Source: Rostratula benghalensis (lineage: Eukaryota > Chordata > Aves > Charadriiformes > Rostratulidae). Taken from it: DNA of 64,000 bases. The translations under genes and the position numbers were made by a program. Positions 37,899 to 51,332 of this stretch are shown piece by piece. The stretch is from the NCBI GenBank assembly GCA_013399305.1, contig VXAI01000158.1:1492843-1556842 (forward strand), read 5' to 3'. The stretch's first letter is position 1. Each line of letters starts with the position of its first letter. Below the pieces are notes generated by a model. It had not been told where the DNA came from. It saw only the letters and a list, made by a program, of their open reading frames with translations, and made no database searches.

Positions 37899-38839
37899 GT
37901 CCTATTTAGAGGTTTAAGTTCCTTAAATTGCCCCTGTAGCTACTGGAGAGAAATATGTGTCCCTTGAGCCCCAACGTAAAATATGTATCTAAACTTGGTG
38001 GAACAAATAATCTCGTGGAGGCCTCCTGTACAGCATCTTCATGTTTAACCCCAACTTGAGATGTGGAAGAATCCCATCTTTCCTCTGCCCGATGCTAACC
38101 CAAATCCCCCTTTTCCTTTCAAGACAAGAAATTAGCTTTGTCATTTCAAAGAAAAATAGGCTAATTTTCCTATTACTGCTCAGTTCCTTGTTGCATAAAA
38201 GATATTACCTTATTTTAAACAGATTATTTAAATTACATATATTTTCCTTTTTTCATTTAGCTCCTTTTCTTGTATTATTTATTTCCATGGTAGAAAGGAG
38301 GTTTTTGAATGTATCAGTTATTTCTCATTAGAGAGAATGATATGCTATGTAACACAGTGACAGGCCAGCCAGCTTCATTACCTTCAAAAATTAGTCCTCT
38401 TAGAGCATAGGGTCCTCATCCCAAAGATATTTAGGCAAATTTTCTATAAAGAGCTCCCTCTTGCATTCATTGTGCATGTTTCAGCATAATGTAAGCTTTC
38501 ATAACTGGAATAAACAGGTTGAGTTGTAGCCAATGCAGCTATTGTTACAATAAAACAAAGGGGAAAAAATAATGCCCAGGCCTGAAATCCTTTCGCACTG
38601 AATCTGGATTAATGTTCCTGGATTACACCAAAAGGACCTCAATTCTTTCTGTTATACAGACATCAGCAGGATCAGTGCTTATTTCTTTATGAATGAACAT
38701 AAGAGTCCTAAAGAGCAACTCTCTACCTGATCTTTAGAGACTGCATATTCTCATCCAACAACAAAAAGAAAACGAAAAAAATGCAAAAGAGAAACAACCC
38801 ACTCCTATAGTGGACTTCTGCTAACATTAAGAAATGCTG
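37899..38839. other. non-coding, nothing recognised
   Basis: AT-rich single-copy DNA; no exon or repeat family was recognised. Confidence 0.45.
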
Positions 38840-39080
38840 ATAATTTAGAGGCAGAGATTTTCTTTTTATTGAACCTAATAAAGACACATCGTTTTACTCA
38901 CTCCGCTCCTCTCCAAAGTGCTTGTTATTTGCCCTAGACTGAATGCTACTAGTTGGATGATTTTCAAATCTTGTTTCCTCCCCATTTCTCTTAATTTGGC
39001 TGGAGGTGCAGCGATCCACGTGAATTGGAGAACTGAATTCCTACAAAGTAAAGGGTATTGCTGATTTTCCTCTGATGCAG
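38840..39080. promoter_or_regulatory. candidate conserved non-coding element
   Basis: A repeat-free block with TTTTTATTGAACCTAATAAA, AATGCTACTAGTTGGATGAT, CTCTTAATTTGGCTGG and GCAGCGATCCACGTGAATTG (an E-box CACGTG next to a GATCC motif). A short CA-rich run follows at about 39083-39120. The call is texture-based. Confidence 0.2.
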
Positions 39081-39120
39081 CAGAGCACACACGTACACGT
39101 ATGCACACACGCACATTGAC

Positions 39121-40197
39121 ACACTATTTTAAGTCCCAAATATTGTGTTGAAGCATTTTCTCCGTCACATATAGGCTGGGGAAGAATTTAGTGCTAAATA
39201 AATGCTGCCTCAAACCAGGCAAGATAAAACATAAATCATTGCATTAAAAACCTCTAACAAGTCTATCTGCTTTTTGAAATGACTGGGAGATGAAAGAGAG
39301 GAGTCTCATTTAAGAAGGCCCAGCGGAACAGTTCTGCATTTATATAGCTGTTATCAAAAGCAATTCATTTGGAGATCAAATAGACTGACAGATAGGACAA
39401 GCAGGGGATCACTACTGCCTTCGGGCAGCCAAAAGCAAGGATGGTTTCCCAGTACCATCACTAATATTGGGTCTAGTCAATGCTCGAGTCTGTTATGGCT
39501 CGCAGTAACAGCCAGCTGAATGTTAATATACACTTTTTAGACCCCAATTCGTAGCTGAGGGAGTAAATAGCGTACATCCCTTTCCCTAACTTCTTTTCCT
39601 TTTCTTTACCTTGTAGGAGTATCTCCTTTCCTTGGCATTGTGTGTCTGATGAGTATTTGCTTCTTAAAAAGGCGATGCGATGCCTCTGAAGACAAAAGCA
39701 GGAGAAGAGAATGGGCTTTCCAGGGTCCCCTTGGCAATGTGGGCACCTGCCTCGACAGCACCTCTCCTTCCTTGATATGTTGGAGCCAGGCTGCTGCTAA
39801 TTTACAGACACACCTCAGTGCTGTTTGCTCCTTTCCGAATGCAGAGAGGCAGCCCAAGGCTGGCTGCAATTCCTCCAGTGCAACAATTCAGCACACCCAC
39901 AAGGAAAACTTCTTTTTTTTTTTTTCCCCCCTCCCCCAAACCCACTGCCACTGAGGTAGGCACAATGACTTGTTCTGATCTTAGACATCCAACATATGCT
40001 TGCAGAGCTAAATAAGAAAGGGGAAAGGAGTGAAACCCGGTTTTGAGATCAGGTAGCTCAGAAATGCCTTGTGTTTACACAGTTTAGGGCAAACCCCCTT
40101 GAAATGAAACTGTCTAATTCACAAAACATCACAGTTAGTGCTTCTCAGGATCCCCTGAGATTCCTCCATGGCCCTAAAACATGAAAATAGTTTTCTC

Positions 40198-40233
<36 letters not shown>

Positions 40234-43200
40234 GTAAGGTTTGCCTTGTGGCCAGAGTGATGTTTTTATTACATCACACTAAGAATATACGTTACTTGCC
40301 TTGGGATGTAGTGTGAAAGGAATTTAAAGATGTTGTGGAGTACAAATTCTGCTTAGGGTTAGCTCATTCTTCCCAACCAAAAGCAGCCCTAATTATAGTC
40401 TGACCATCTTATGATACATCTGAACCAGAGATTTGAGAACCACATGGACTGAACTTATTGCTTACAGAAATCAGTGCTCTGTGAGATGCAATTGCCTTGA
40501 AAAAATAGGATTTCAATTTTCTAAATGGGTAAAATCACAAGTCAGAATCAGCACAAATGAAAAAATTTGGAAGATGGCATGAAAGATAATGGTGTGATGC
40601 TTGCAATCAATTTCTTTGCTTTATCTTAGATTTTTCTTTATTATTTTGGTTTTGTTTGTTTTTTTTTTTTTTAAATTTTACATAATCAGATGCAGTCATT
40701 CATAGGGAGAGGACTAGACTCGTTCAAAAGGGAGAAGGAGACCAAGGAATCACAATTAAGAGAAAAAGGTGAGGTGGAACGTATGTGAAATGGAGTGTAA
40801 CAGGTGAAAGTTGAAGATAAGATACTAGTTCAAGATCTAGGGCTGGATATTAAACAATAGATACCTATTCCTTACAGGCACTGAGCCACCATTAAAAAAT
40901 TGGCTCTTAAGTCCTCCAAAGTGTCCCACTTCAAGTGCATAATCCCCTTTTCTTCAATGCAGAACTAAAAACCAAGTAAATAAACTCAGCCTGGGAAGGG
41001 ATGTACAGAGGGCGAAGAGGGAACAAGGTAGACAGGGAATGAAAATTCACTCCCTCCTTCAGTAAAAGGACTAGGAAGTATAAAATAAATCGCTCAAAAG
41101 CCAGGTTTGAAACAGTCAAAAGGACTATTTCCTCAAGGACCACGTCAGTAAACTGATATAACCATTGCTGTAGGATGACAAGATGACACTTAAAAGTTAC
41201 ACAGGTTAAAAAAAAAACAAAAAACCCCCACAAAACAGTAGGACAAATAAATGGCAAGAAATCATTAAAGAATATTAACTATAAATGGGTTTCCTCTGAG
41301 CTGCAGTTCATGGGAGAGCAGGGGAGTATGCCAGGAAAAACATTAGTCTTTGCTGTCCTGCTTCTGTTATTCCCCTGCCACTCTGGCCACTATTAGTCAC
41401 AAGGCTAAATGGATCTTTGATGTGGACCAACCAAGTTATTCTTATGTCCCCATCACAAGATGTCTCTTTCCAGTTCTCTGATGATTCTTACTCTTTGTTC
41501 CACAGCCCACCTGCCCTGCAGATAGTTTTCCTGCAGAGTTTTTGATCTCCTGACCTCAGAACCTATTCACAGGTTAGAAAAAAAAATAATTAAAAATCCA
41601 CTGTCAACAAAACAAAGCCATGGTCCTTCCAGTGCAGCCAGCTGTGTCATAAGGAAGTACAGCGCAATGCTTGGATGCCAAACAAGATAGGATGAAATAC
41701 TAATTATGGTAAGACTTTACAAAAAAAGGCTATCTGCCCCCGTGAGAGTCCAAGCCTCCAAGCTAGTCTCTTGTGGAACAAAAGTAAGTTGTCAGATTTG
41801 AATAATTTCCCCGCATGTAGATAAATCCTCACATTTCTACATTTTACACACACCCCCTCCCTTTTCCCCCTCCCCCTTCTCTTCAGTTTTGCAAACAAGA
41901 AAAGAAACACTAGGAGCTATTTCACTGGATAACCATGCAAATGAAACAGGAGATTTAAATGTCTTAGCAAGGAGATCAGAGACACAGTTGGAAACAGCTG
42001 TAAGGGGCATTGGAATGATTATAAGGGAATAGGATGGGTGCATTATTTGGCTTGGTGACTTCATTAGTGATATTTGGCATCAGATGCTCAGCTGGTGTAA
42101 ATCAGAAGAGCTCCTCTGTGCCTGCTTACCCCCTCTGAGGATTCACTTATTTGTCCTGAATATGGATTTCTACATTATTCTATTTTATTTTTACTCCCCT
42201 GCATTGGTCTCCAGGCAGCATTTTGAAAATAGGAATTTAAGCCATGAGAAGGTATTTTGTTAGACAGAAGAAAACTCAGGGTATATCTGCTACCTTGAAG
42301 ATTTTGAGGTCTCAGAGACATAATCTCAAGTCTTGTCTCAGCTTGCCTACCAGTAAATGAAATGTAGGGGTACAGAACCCTTTCACAGCCTAAACCCCAA
42401 AATTCTGAGTATCTTGTAATTCAAAATAGTTGCTGAAGATGTATCAACTGTGGCTTTTTGTCCATACATCAATATCAAATACCTGTGTAAAATTCAATAT
42501 CAATTGTCACTTTTTAGTTTCATGGCCATTTCCTGAAATAAAATAAAAATGACATAAGAGGTTTTCTTCTTATTCTTTTTTTTTCTTTTTATCTCTTTTA
42601 TATGGAAGTATTACTCTGCCCCAGAAGCTCAAGACCTGTCTTTACTTTCACTGTTCTTATAGAGAAAGAATCTTTAGCAAAAAGTAGAAATATGGTTCCT
42701 CCTGAAATTCTCCTTTGATATGTTCTTTGCACAATTTTCAGCCTGACCCTTGTTTGTGAATCTAGACCATTTGGTAATTTTTTTCCACTTCAGGAAGATG
42801 GAGAGAGAAAAGCAATCATTTGAGACAACCTGCCTGACAATATATGTCAAAAAATTCAGCCATTTCTCTTGTTGGAAGTGTATCTACCTCCACCCAGATG
42901 GAACGGGTAAGGAGGAAAGACAAACCACTTATTTTCATTCACTTCATGGACACACAAACTTCAGACTAAGTAATGGAAACAATTGCACCTGCATTCAGCA
43001 GACAAGATGTCCGTGAGAAGACTCCTATCAACACCAGCAATTTTTTTTCATAAAAGGATATGTCCTCACCTATCCCAGTAAGGTCAGGAGTCTTTCAAGC
43101 CAAAAGCACATGTCCCAGACCGTGCATAGTCCATGGCTTCCCTTGCTCACCCATTTGGGTGGAAAGCTGTCTGAAATAAGAGGAGAATTCAGCTTTAAAC

Positions 43201-43490
43201 TACTGGAAAACATACAACTTTGGCCAATGTCCTCAAAAAATATTGGTATTCAGAGTCTCACTGAAAGCTTGAGACATTTGATTTTCCAAAAAACTTCTAA
43301 AACAAAGGTGTTTGGTAGAGACAGACTGTCCTCATGCACTGTTAAAATTTAGCTATACATTTAGTTTTCCTTCAAAAGAAAGGAAGTTAAAAATAGTGGT
43401 CATCCTCATTTAGGTACCTGGCATAGAACATCCATATGTTCCATAATAATTTTGGTGGTTATCAGGGCAAAGTCAGAAAAGAAAGGCCAA
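39121..43490. other. non-coding with poly-T runs
   Basis: Single-copy DNA. A 28-base T run lies at 40203-40230 and another T-rich run near 40650-40672. Frames such as 40931-41257 (minus) and 42750-43016 (plus) have no recognisable similarity or splice frame. Confidence 0.45.
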
Positions 43491-43492
43491 AG

Positions 43493-43850
43493 TATTATAG
43501 AATTGTTTAGGTTGGAAAAGACCATCAAGTCCAACCACAAATCTAACACTGCCAAGTCCACCATTAAACCGTGTCCCTCAGCACCACATCTACCCATCTT
43601 TTAAATACCTCCACGATGGCAACTCCACCACTTCCCTGGGCAGCTTGTTCCAATGTTTGATAACCCTTTTTGTGAAGAAATTTGTCCCAATATCCAACCT
43701 AAATCTCCCCTGTCACCACTTGGGGCACTTCCCTCACAACATATCATTTGTTACTTGGGAAAAGAGACTGACACCCACCTTTTTACAACCTCCTTTCAGC
43801 CTACTTCCCTCCAATGCTCCTCATAGACTTGTTCTCTAGATCCTTCACCA
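43493..43850 (-). mobile_element. CR1 LINE 3' end, antisense
   Basis: TATTATAGAATTGTTTAGGT, TGGAAAAGACCATCAAGTCC, CTCAGCACCACATCTACCCA, CTTCCCTGGGCAGCTTGTTC, CCAATATCCAACCTAAATCT. This is the reverse complement of a CR1 3' end of the 'accatcaagtccaacc' type, the subfamily also seen in sense orientation at 57645-58049. Confidence 0.95.
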
Positions 43851-46503
43851 CTTTTATAGACAAATACATGACACTGCAAACCTTTCTCCTACAGGGAAAT
43901 TTAAATTATGTGGACACTAAAGACTGAAATCCCGGTTAACACTCTGAAAGCCATAACCATTGGTCTTTTTGCCCTTCTTTTGTGTCCCTAGGACCAAACT
44001 GATGCACTTCATCTCCACTTGCATTGCTCATACCGAACCATACTGACTTCATTTCTAACTGTGAGATAATGGGGATATTCTTGTTTGGAAAACACATTAG
44101 AAAAGCAGAGTTGCAGTTGTCAGTACTGAGAGACTGCACATGGCAGCATTAAAGTTGGTCTTCACCAGAAGAGCTTGGTACTGGCAGCAGAAGTTTTAGC
44201 TGTATGGGGTAAATCGGGCTTGTTCCTGATGAACTTTTAAAGTTAACCCTTCATGGAGGTGCAATTTCAAGGAGCATCTCTGCAGAGGTCAATATAATTA
44301 TAAACGAAATGACACAAACCCCTTATCAGAAGGTGTAAGCAGAGATCAAGATGGTCCTCAAGATGGTGGTGCTATTAGGTGGTCCTTCATTGAAAAAGTC
44401 TAGGGACTCCAATCCAAACTGAATCTGGGATGGATTCAAACTGAATTGAATTCACCATTGCACAGTGCAGAGGAGTCTTTCACATGGCACCAGAAAGGAA
44501 AATTTTTATCTCTGTGAATACCTTATCACTCACCTTATGAGCGGGCACCAGTATGTCCTTTTAATGTACCACAGACCATTGTGTGTAAAGAAAATGTCCA
44601 CGTTTTAAGCCCTCAGTGCTTTCGTTTCACAAAACACTATTCAGAAGATAACTGCAGGCTGGAGCCATGAATCCATTTTGCCTTATTTACATGAATTTTC
44701 CACAGAGTCCTTCAGGAGGTATCATACTCAGCCCTTCCCAAAGGAAATTATGTATATAAAATTCATGAGAAATCCTGCTTTCTCTAGAGTATTAGTAGAC
44801 ATCTCTCTATTATGCAACCCAGGAATATTATAAATGAATAAATAAACCTGGAGATGAAGGATATTTGCCTCACCGAACCAAGCATTCTGAGAGGTGTGGG
44901 GAGAATATGTGCAGTGGTTTTAAAGGACAGTCTTGGATTTTTCTTATTTCTGAAATACCTGTGGTGACTAAGCTCAGAGCAGTGCTGGCTTAGCCTCTGC
45001 AGCAAGCTTAAGACAAAAATATGATTCTAATCTGTAATCACTCTTGTAATATGCTTATTTTATTCAGCAATATTAATGAGCCTTATATATGTCATATCTT
45101 GGTAGAGCAGAGGAGGGATTTGACTGCTTTATGCAAAAGAGTTCTTTCTGAGTTTTGTCCATTTGAAGAGAGTGATAAACTCTGAAAAAATGAGTTTATG
45201 TCTGAACTCAGGCTTTCCAATCTGTCCATTATAAAGCTCAGTGCACAATATGTAGTTGTTATAAACTTTACAAAAGTGGAAGGTTATTTAAAGCTGCGTT
45301 TTTGGTGTTGCTAAACTGTTTGGCACCATATTTTGTATTTCACAACTCTTTGCACTCTATAGATCTGTGAAGGAGCTAACCTAATGGATGGATTTGAAAG
45401 AGAGCTGTATAAACATAAGCAGCAAATTAACCACGTGTACCTTTTAAACTTTATCTAAACCAGATAATACACCAGATAATGTCCAGAGAACGGACCTCAT
45501 GGGCTTGGATTGGCGTTACAGTCAGCCCAAAAGAGACACAGGTGGATGTTGCTACACCCAATACTTATAATTTCTTCAGAGGCAGGCTCTAGCGCTTCAC
45601 TGGAAACATGTTCCACGTTGAAGAGAACCTTGTGGAGAGCAAGTCCCTTTTCATAAGAGAAACACACCTTAGCTTCCTAATGCAGTCAGAGCTCTCAAAG
45701 ATTGCTTCCCAAGCTTTGTAAGATGACATAATTAGTTAGAAAAGACTTACTTGAATGGAATTTTCAGATCTGTCATTGCCACCCTCAACACAACTCTCCA
45801 AGAATGCCTCTCTTCCCTCTTTCCTCTTCTTATGTTCCCCAAAATCCATGTTGCAAGAAGTACCTTATTTTTATCCAGAAACACTTCCTGCTCTCCTGAG
45901 ATTTCCAGGGCTTTTTGAAAGATGGAAGACAAAGAAAGATGGGAAAAGGAAGTGGGATAGGCCATCTTCTAAAAGAAAAAAGGGGATTGCTGGGCCCATC
46001 CAGGATGCAGAAGAAATCCTCAAGGATCATGTTGTTCTCTTCTGTCTGCTGTCAAGGGTGATGCTGAGTGCAAAGATGATGGTAGGGACCTTTGGAGAAG
46101 GTGCTCAAAGTGGGGAAGGAAGGAGTCAAAGAAAAAAAGTTAGTCTTCTAGTCAAAGCTGTGGCAAAGATCTCCCACCTTCCTCCTTTCTAAACTATTTG
46201 CTGATTTCCTCACTCTTAACATCCCAGGAGTTCCACTCGGAATTTGCCGGGCTTACAGTGTTTTGTTTATGCAATAGAAAAGCTCTTTATCTTCCAAATT
46301 CTCTTTCACCCACAGAAGTTTTTAGACTGTGACCATGTCATAAGATCAGCACTTTCAGAGGTGTTTTATTCCACTGTAAAACTAAAGTAAAAGTAAGAGA
46401 TGCAAGGTGAGCCACCTTCTGCAAGTATCCATTGCTGGCTACACAGAGAGCCTAAATGACCAGTTTACACTGCACGCTTAATATTCAGTTGGTTTAAAAT
46501 CCA

Positions 46504-46506
<3 letters not shown>
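43851..46506. other. non-coding, nothing recognised
   Basis: Single-copy DNA. A 145-codon plus frame at 45755-46192 is the longest frame here that is not part of an obvious repeat. It has Lys/Arg-rich and hydrophobic patches but no domain I recognise, no conserved start context, and a competing minus frame. Confidence 0.45.

Positions 46507-46535
<29 letters not shown>
46507..46535. repeat. poly-T run (29 bases)
   Basis: Homopolymer directly before the duplicated segment at 46540. It may have caused the assembly break there. Confidence 0.9.
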
Positions 46536-46538
<3 letters not shown>

Positions 46539-46539
46539 A

Positions 46540-46654
46540 TGCAAAGCGTTTTGCCCATCTGTGTTTCCCTTATGAACCCTCTATAAAAGCATAAACNTGC
46601 AAAGCGTTTTGCCCATCTGTGTTTCCCTTATGAACCCTCTATAAAAGCATAAAC
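46540..46654. repeat. 57-bp exact duplication around a single N
   Basis: The segment starting TGCAAAGCGTTTTGCCCATC and ending AAAGCATAAAC occurs twice, at 46540-46596 and 46598-46654, separated only by one N at 46597. The copies are identical at all 57 positions. This is the pattern left when two contigs that overlap are joined by a one-base gap instead of being merged. It is most likely an assembly artefact, not a biological repeat. Confidence 0.95.
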
Positions 46655-47940
46655 AACTTCTTGAACTGTGGAGATCAAAATCAGAAGCATTATCAGTCCT
46701 GGTATAAAAGCAACCTCTTCTTATCTTCTTATTTAAAAAAAACACCAACTTTGTGTCTATGCAGTAAAATAACATTAACTCCTTTGTAAGACCTTTATCC
46801 TGAACAAAATAACCTTTAGTTATGATCTATCATGATGACAAGCTGTTTCCAGTCACCAGCTGTCAAATAAGAAACTCTGACTGGTAAATGCATCCATATT
46901 CTTAAGTACAATTTTCCTATCGTTATAATAAAATGTACCCCATTTGGTTGAATATGGTTGATCCACTGATCCCACGACATAAGGAATCTGTCCTCTTATT
47001 TTATTTATCATGCCCTGAATCTCCATCTAATTAGCCAATTGGCTGTATACCAACTTTTAGATTACCTTTGTGTTTATGGATAAAACATTGCTAAAATAAC
47101 ATCAAGACAAAAGCTGATCCCTCTGTGACCAGACTAGAAACAGACCTGCACAGCAGAGACTTCTATAAATACATTTTGAGGCTGTCAGCCTATTTTTAAT
47201 CCACTTAAGGTGCACCATGTAAATTTTGTAGTTTTGTAATCAAAATGTCATGCTGTACCAAGTCAAATGCCACACAGATGCCAATTGCTCAAACACTGCT
47301 ATCTTTAACAACTGACCTTGTAATCTCATCGGAAAAAAAAAAAAGAGCTACCAATTTAATTTGACAGGACCTATTTTCCATAAGCCTGTGTTGACTAGCA
47401 TTCAGTAGACGTCCCTTCTTTATTTCTGAGGATGGGGGACTCTGGAGTATGAGGGAAGGGAGTTTGCCACAGCATATACACCCGCAGCTTCAAATTCGAG
47501 CACCAATTGTCGGCTTTTCTCCTGGAGACTACGGCAGTCAAAAATGGCCCTGAAGTTATTTTATGCTTTGCTCTCTCCAAATCAAGACTGTCCTGTCCAG
47601 AAATCCAAGGAGGCCTTTCTCAGTCTCTATATAAATAATTCTTTCATACAGCCAACATTATTAGTCATAGTGTGCAATCGGTTCTGTATTAGAATAGTAA
47701 AGAAGCCCACCGGCAGTGTGAAATGACTGATCTCCGCTGTGGATGTATCCAGAGCGCTGAGTCCCAACAGCCGTCTACCTTGAGGCATGGGAGAATTTAA
47801 GATGGTGAGGTGGAGGAGGGATTGGTGATATTAGGGAAGCTGACAATTGACAGCTCTCCTGCACGGACTGCACTTTTCTTTTTTTTTTTTTTCCCTTTAA
47901 CCCTCAGCACCTTGCAACTGAAACCAGCCTAGGAACACTT
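46655..47940. other. non-coding, nothing recognised
   Basis: AT-rich single-copy DNA with no supported gene. Confidence 0.45.
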
Positions 47941-48052
47941 ATTATTTCTATTTCAATTATTTCTATTTCTATTTCATTCTATTTCTACGTCTATTTCTAT
48001 TATTTCTGTTTCTTTCTATTTCTATTATTTCAATTTATTTCCACTTCTATTA
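47941..48052. repeat. imperfect (TTTCTA)n low-complexity array
   Basis: Repeated ATTTCTATTTC-like words with several interruptions. It is preceded by a T run near 47878-47892. Confidence 0.85.
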
Positions 48053-48204
48053 CAACCGCAATCACCATTACTATAAGCACTATTACTCCTTTGTTTCAAG
48101 GAGTGGTTTCGATGGCAACTGGGATGCCAGGATTCAGCTGCACCTGGAAAATAATTAATTAGAAACAGCCTCAGTGCTTAGGACCCTGAAGCCTGAGTGG
48201 GCAA

Positions 48205-48368
48205 AGTGGACTGAGGTATGCAGAAGAGCTGTATTAGCATTCCCATTTTGCATGTGACATTAAATGAGCGGCCTAAGGTCGGAGAGGGGAATTGGTGGCA
48301 GGATGCAGACTTGAACTGAGGACTGTTGATATCCAGCTTAATGCATAAGCTGCACGTCTTGCCCTGCA
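48205..48368 (+). repeat. possible MIR SINE fragment
   Basis: The order ATTAGCATTCCCATTTTGCA, GCGGCCTAAGGTCGGAG, GTGGCAGGATGCAGACTTGA, then a 'taatgcataagctgcacgtcttgccctgc' ending follows MIR/MIR3 ('ccattttacagatg...aaggtcacacag...gtggcagagccgggattcgaacc...'). It is diverged but collinear over about 160 bases. Confidence 0.5.
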
Positions 48369-50555
48369 TCACTTTTTTCAGCGTTGCCTGTCTCCATTAC
48401 AGGCTTAGATAACAGAAATGGTGCAGTGAATTTGTCTGAGAAGAGGCAGCCAAGGGAAATGGGTGCTTTTGCCGATCTCTTTCTCACTTGTTCATAGTGC
48501 AAGTTTTAGTGAGTTGCTTAACTTTTCCTTGTTTCATGTCATCTGTCCTTGATTAATGGAGAATGGCATAGCTTTTCCTCCGAAACAGGGTAGGAAAAGC
48601 AGTGATGAGGGATGGCAAGAATCTACAATTTTTCTTTGAAGGGAAAACCTGAATTTAAAAAAGAACACCAGAGGTGTCAGTTATTATTAATTTTTTTTAA
48701 TCATCAAAACATTTTCTTTAGAATTATTACAAAATTTTCCAGAGATTTGGGGATTGCATATGCCCTCAGCCTCCTTGAAATGAAGTGCTACAGGCAATTC
48801 TTGCAGGACCTTCAAGACGGGAACCTTGACTGGCCGTGTGGTTAATTCTTAGGACCATGAAATGGGCTCCCAGAATCCCTGTAACCTCCTAGGGGCTGCT
48901 TCAGGTGGGGGAACCAGGACCATCACCTTCAAAGAAAACTCTTACTGGATGAATTGTTGCCAAGAGGAGCAACTACAGAGCAGGTAACTGTTTTCAGAGG
49001 GGGAAATTGGTACAAAACCTTTATTTGTGTAGTATTTGTGCCCTCCAATGTATTTTTCCCATCAGAAAACAAAACCTCATGATGAGTTGGGAACTTAGCA
49101 CTGAAAGTAGGAAGGCTGTAGTCAGATTAAGCTGAAATGCCCCCTCGACCAGGCTAGAAGTCAACCATCTCATCCAAGCTACTCAGCTAACACTTGCTAA
49201 CACAGGAGCACCTCCACAGGCTGATTCAGCCCCTCCTGCAGTTTGGATGAGACACCTAATTTTCACTAATTGGGGGTAACGCATGTAGATGAAAGGTAAG
49301 TGGTCTTGGTTTTGCTCCTACACTGAACGGTCTCAGATATAAATGGTCCAGGGCTTCCATCATCACACTCGAAGATGGAGGGTTGCTTAATCATTAAGAA
49401 TGTTCTCCAGTGCCACCTCTTGGGAGTAAAGGAAATTTGGGTTTGTGCTCATGTTTTATCTCATATACTCATTGTCTCTGTCCTAATTTCAACCTCTGCA
49501 CAGCCTGGATAAACAGATACAAAGGTCTTCACATTGTTACTGGAAGAAACAAGTTATTTTATGCTCCATCTGTGAATAGCAAGGAAATCAAAGCAACCAT
49601 AATTTTGCTCAACAAAAAGAAATCTGGAATTAAAAGCTTCCTTTTCTGACAATTCAGCCTCTCACAGTGTACTAAGACTCTCATCTTCAGAGAAAGAGAG
49701 GTATTAGCACCCACAGCAAAGAACTTCCTATGCTGTTCACTTGGGAACAGTATTTCAGACTTCAGTACATCACAAAATTTACCATGCAATTCTAGATTAA
49801 ACAAGTGGATACTGAAACATCTCTGGACTCATAAGCTACTTAGCCCAGTAGTGGACATGTAGATAAAAAGTCCCAACAGGCAAGTCTTAAAAGAGAGTTG
49901 CAATTTATGCTTCAGCTAATCATTCTTGGTGTATCTGAAAACAAGAAGAAAGCATGAGGCATAACAAAACGAAATGTAGCATCCTTCTCCCTGCAAACCA
50001 CATCTTTTCTCTGGGCTTAAAATAGGGTTTGCATTTTAAATTTTCATTTACTAAACAGAAAAATATTTTACTAGGAGGGAATGGTATTAAGGAGAAATGA
50101 TTCTTTGTGTGCCCTCAGGCCTGGTGAAGACAGGATTTGATTTGCTGTGTTAGGCTGGAATCTGGATTGATACACAGAGATGAGAAGGTGTTTAATAAAA
50201 TTTACATTTCATTTTCTCACTTGACACCAGTCTCCTGTCACTCACCGAATGAAGGGAATACGACAAATAACTTTTGTCAGCACCTAGACAGGGAGAGACG
50301 GTCGAGGGGGGGAGGGAGAGCAAGGGTGGGATATTTTTAGCATCATTCCCTTTGACGGCTGCGAGACCTGGCATGTCCCGGGCACAGGCTTCATCTTTAA
50401 TGTACTCTCTAAGGGAGAGGTGTAGCAAGAGGGAAAGCACAAATTAATCCAACCCCACCTAATGCATCCCTGGGGATGGACAATTGGCCTACTGGGAAAT
50501 GGATGAGATGACCTACACCCAAAGCAGCAGAGCAGCTCGGCGCATGCTCCGCACT
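48369..50555. other. non-coding, nothing recognised
   Basis: Single-copy DNA. The GC-richer block near 50285-50420 is repeat-free and could be another conserved non-coding element, with weak support. Confidence 0.4.
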
Positions 50556-50944
50556 CACAGAATCACAGAATTTCAGGGATTGGAAGGGACCTTGAAAGCT
50601 CATCCAGTCCAATCCCCCTGCGAGAGCAGGAACACCCAGAGCAGGTCACACAGGAACATGTCCAGGCAGGTTTTGAATGTCTCCAGAGAAGGAGACTCCA
50701 CCACCTCTCTGAGCAGCCCCTTCCTGTGTTCCCTCACCCTCACTGTGAAGAAGTTTTTCCTCATATTTAAGTGGAACCTCCTGTGTTCCAACTTGTACCC
50801 ATTGCCCCTTGTCCTATCATAGGCCATCACTGAGAAGAGCTCAGCTTGTGTGAAAGCTCCTCTCCCTGACAAGCGCAGAGGGATCTGCCTTGAGTCCATC
50901 TCCCCCTGTGCTGCTGCAGAGAGCCTTTTCCACACCATCGTTTT
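50556..50944 (-). mobile_element. CR1 LINE 3' end, antisense
   Basis: CACAGAATCACAGAATTTCA, GGGATTGGAAGGGACCTTGA, CCAGTCCAATCCCCCTGCGA, TTTGAATGTCTCCAGAGAAG, TTTAAGTGGAACCTCCTGTG, CCATTGCCCCTTGTCCTATC. This is about 390 bp of CR1 in reverse complement, the same subfamily as 29201-29400 and longer. The 112-codon minus frame here is the translated 3' part of this repeat. Confidence 0.97.
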
Positions 50945-51332
50945 GGCCGTGTCACCCCTCTCTCTTCTTCTGATCCCACGTGAAAGTGGCTGGTTTTAGT
51001 GTTTATGCTTTAATTCCTGGGGTATTTTTTCCATCTGAATTTAGGTTTCTAATTGAGGACCCAAGTTCAGGCTCCTAGTCAACCTAAGTGTGATTTTTCA
51101 CCCAATGCCTCTGAGAATTTTTTTTTTTCCCAGAGAAAACTGAATCCCCTTCTGGAAACACTGGAGTTACATCCCACGCATGAGGTTTAACTGTAGAAAT
51201 AGAAGGGGAAGGAGGTTTTTGCAGGAAGACTGACTACGTAATCTCCTTTTTCTGTTCCTGTGAACCTTTATTTTTTCCACTGAATTTTAAGTCAGACCCT
51301 TGCAGCCCACAGGACTCCCACAGAACTTGGAA

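Noticed and set aside
36924..37967. 347-codon frame across the gap
   Set aside because: It is made of unknown bases plus translated (AAGAG)n; no real coding sequence.
45755..46192. 145-codon plus-strand frame
   Set aside because: No recognisable domain, no splice signals, competing frame on the other strand; length is within what chance gives in 64 kb of non-coding DNA.
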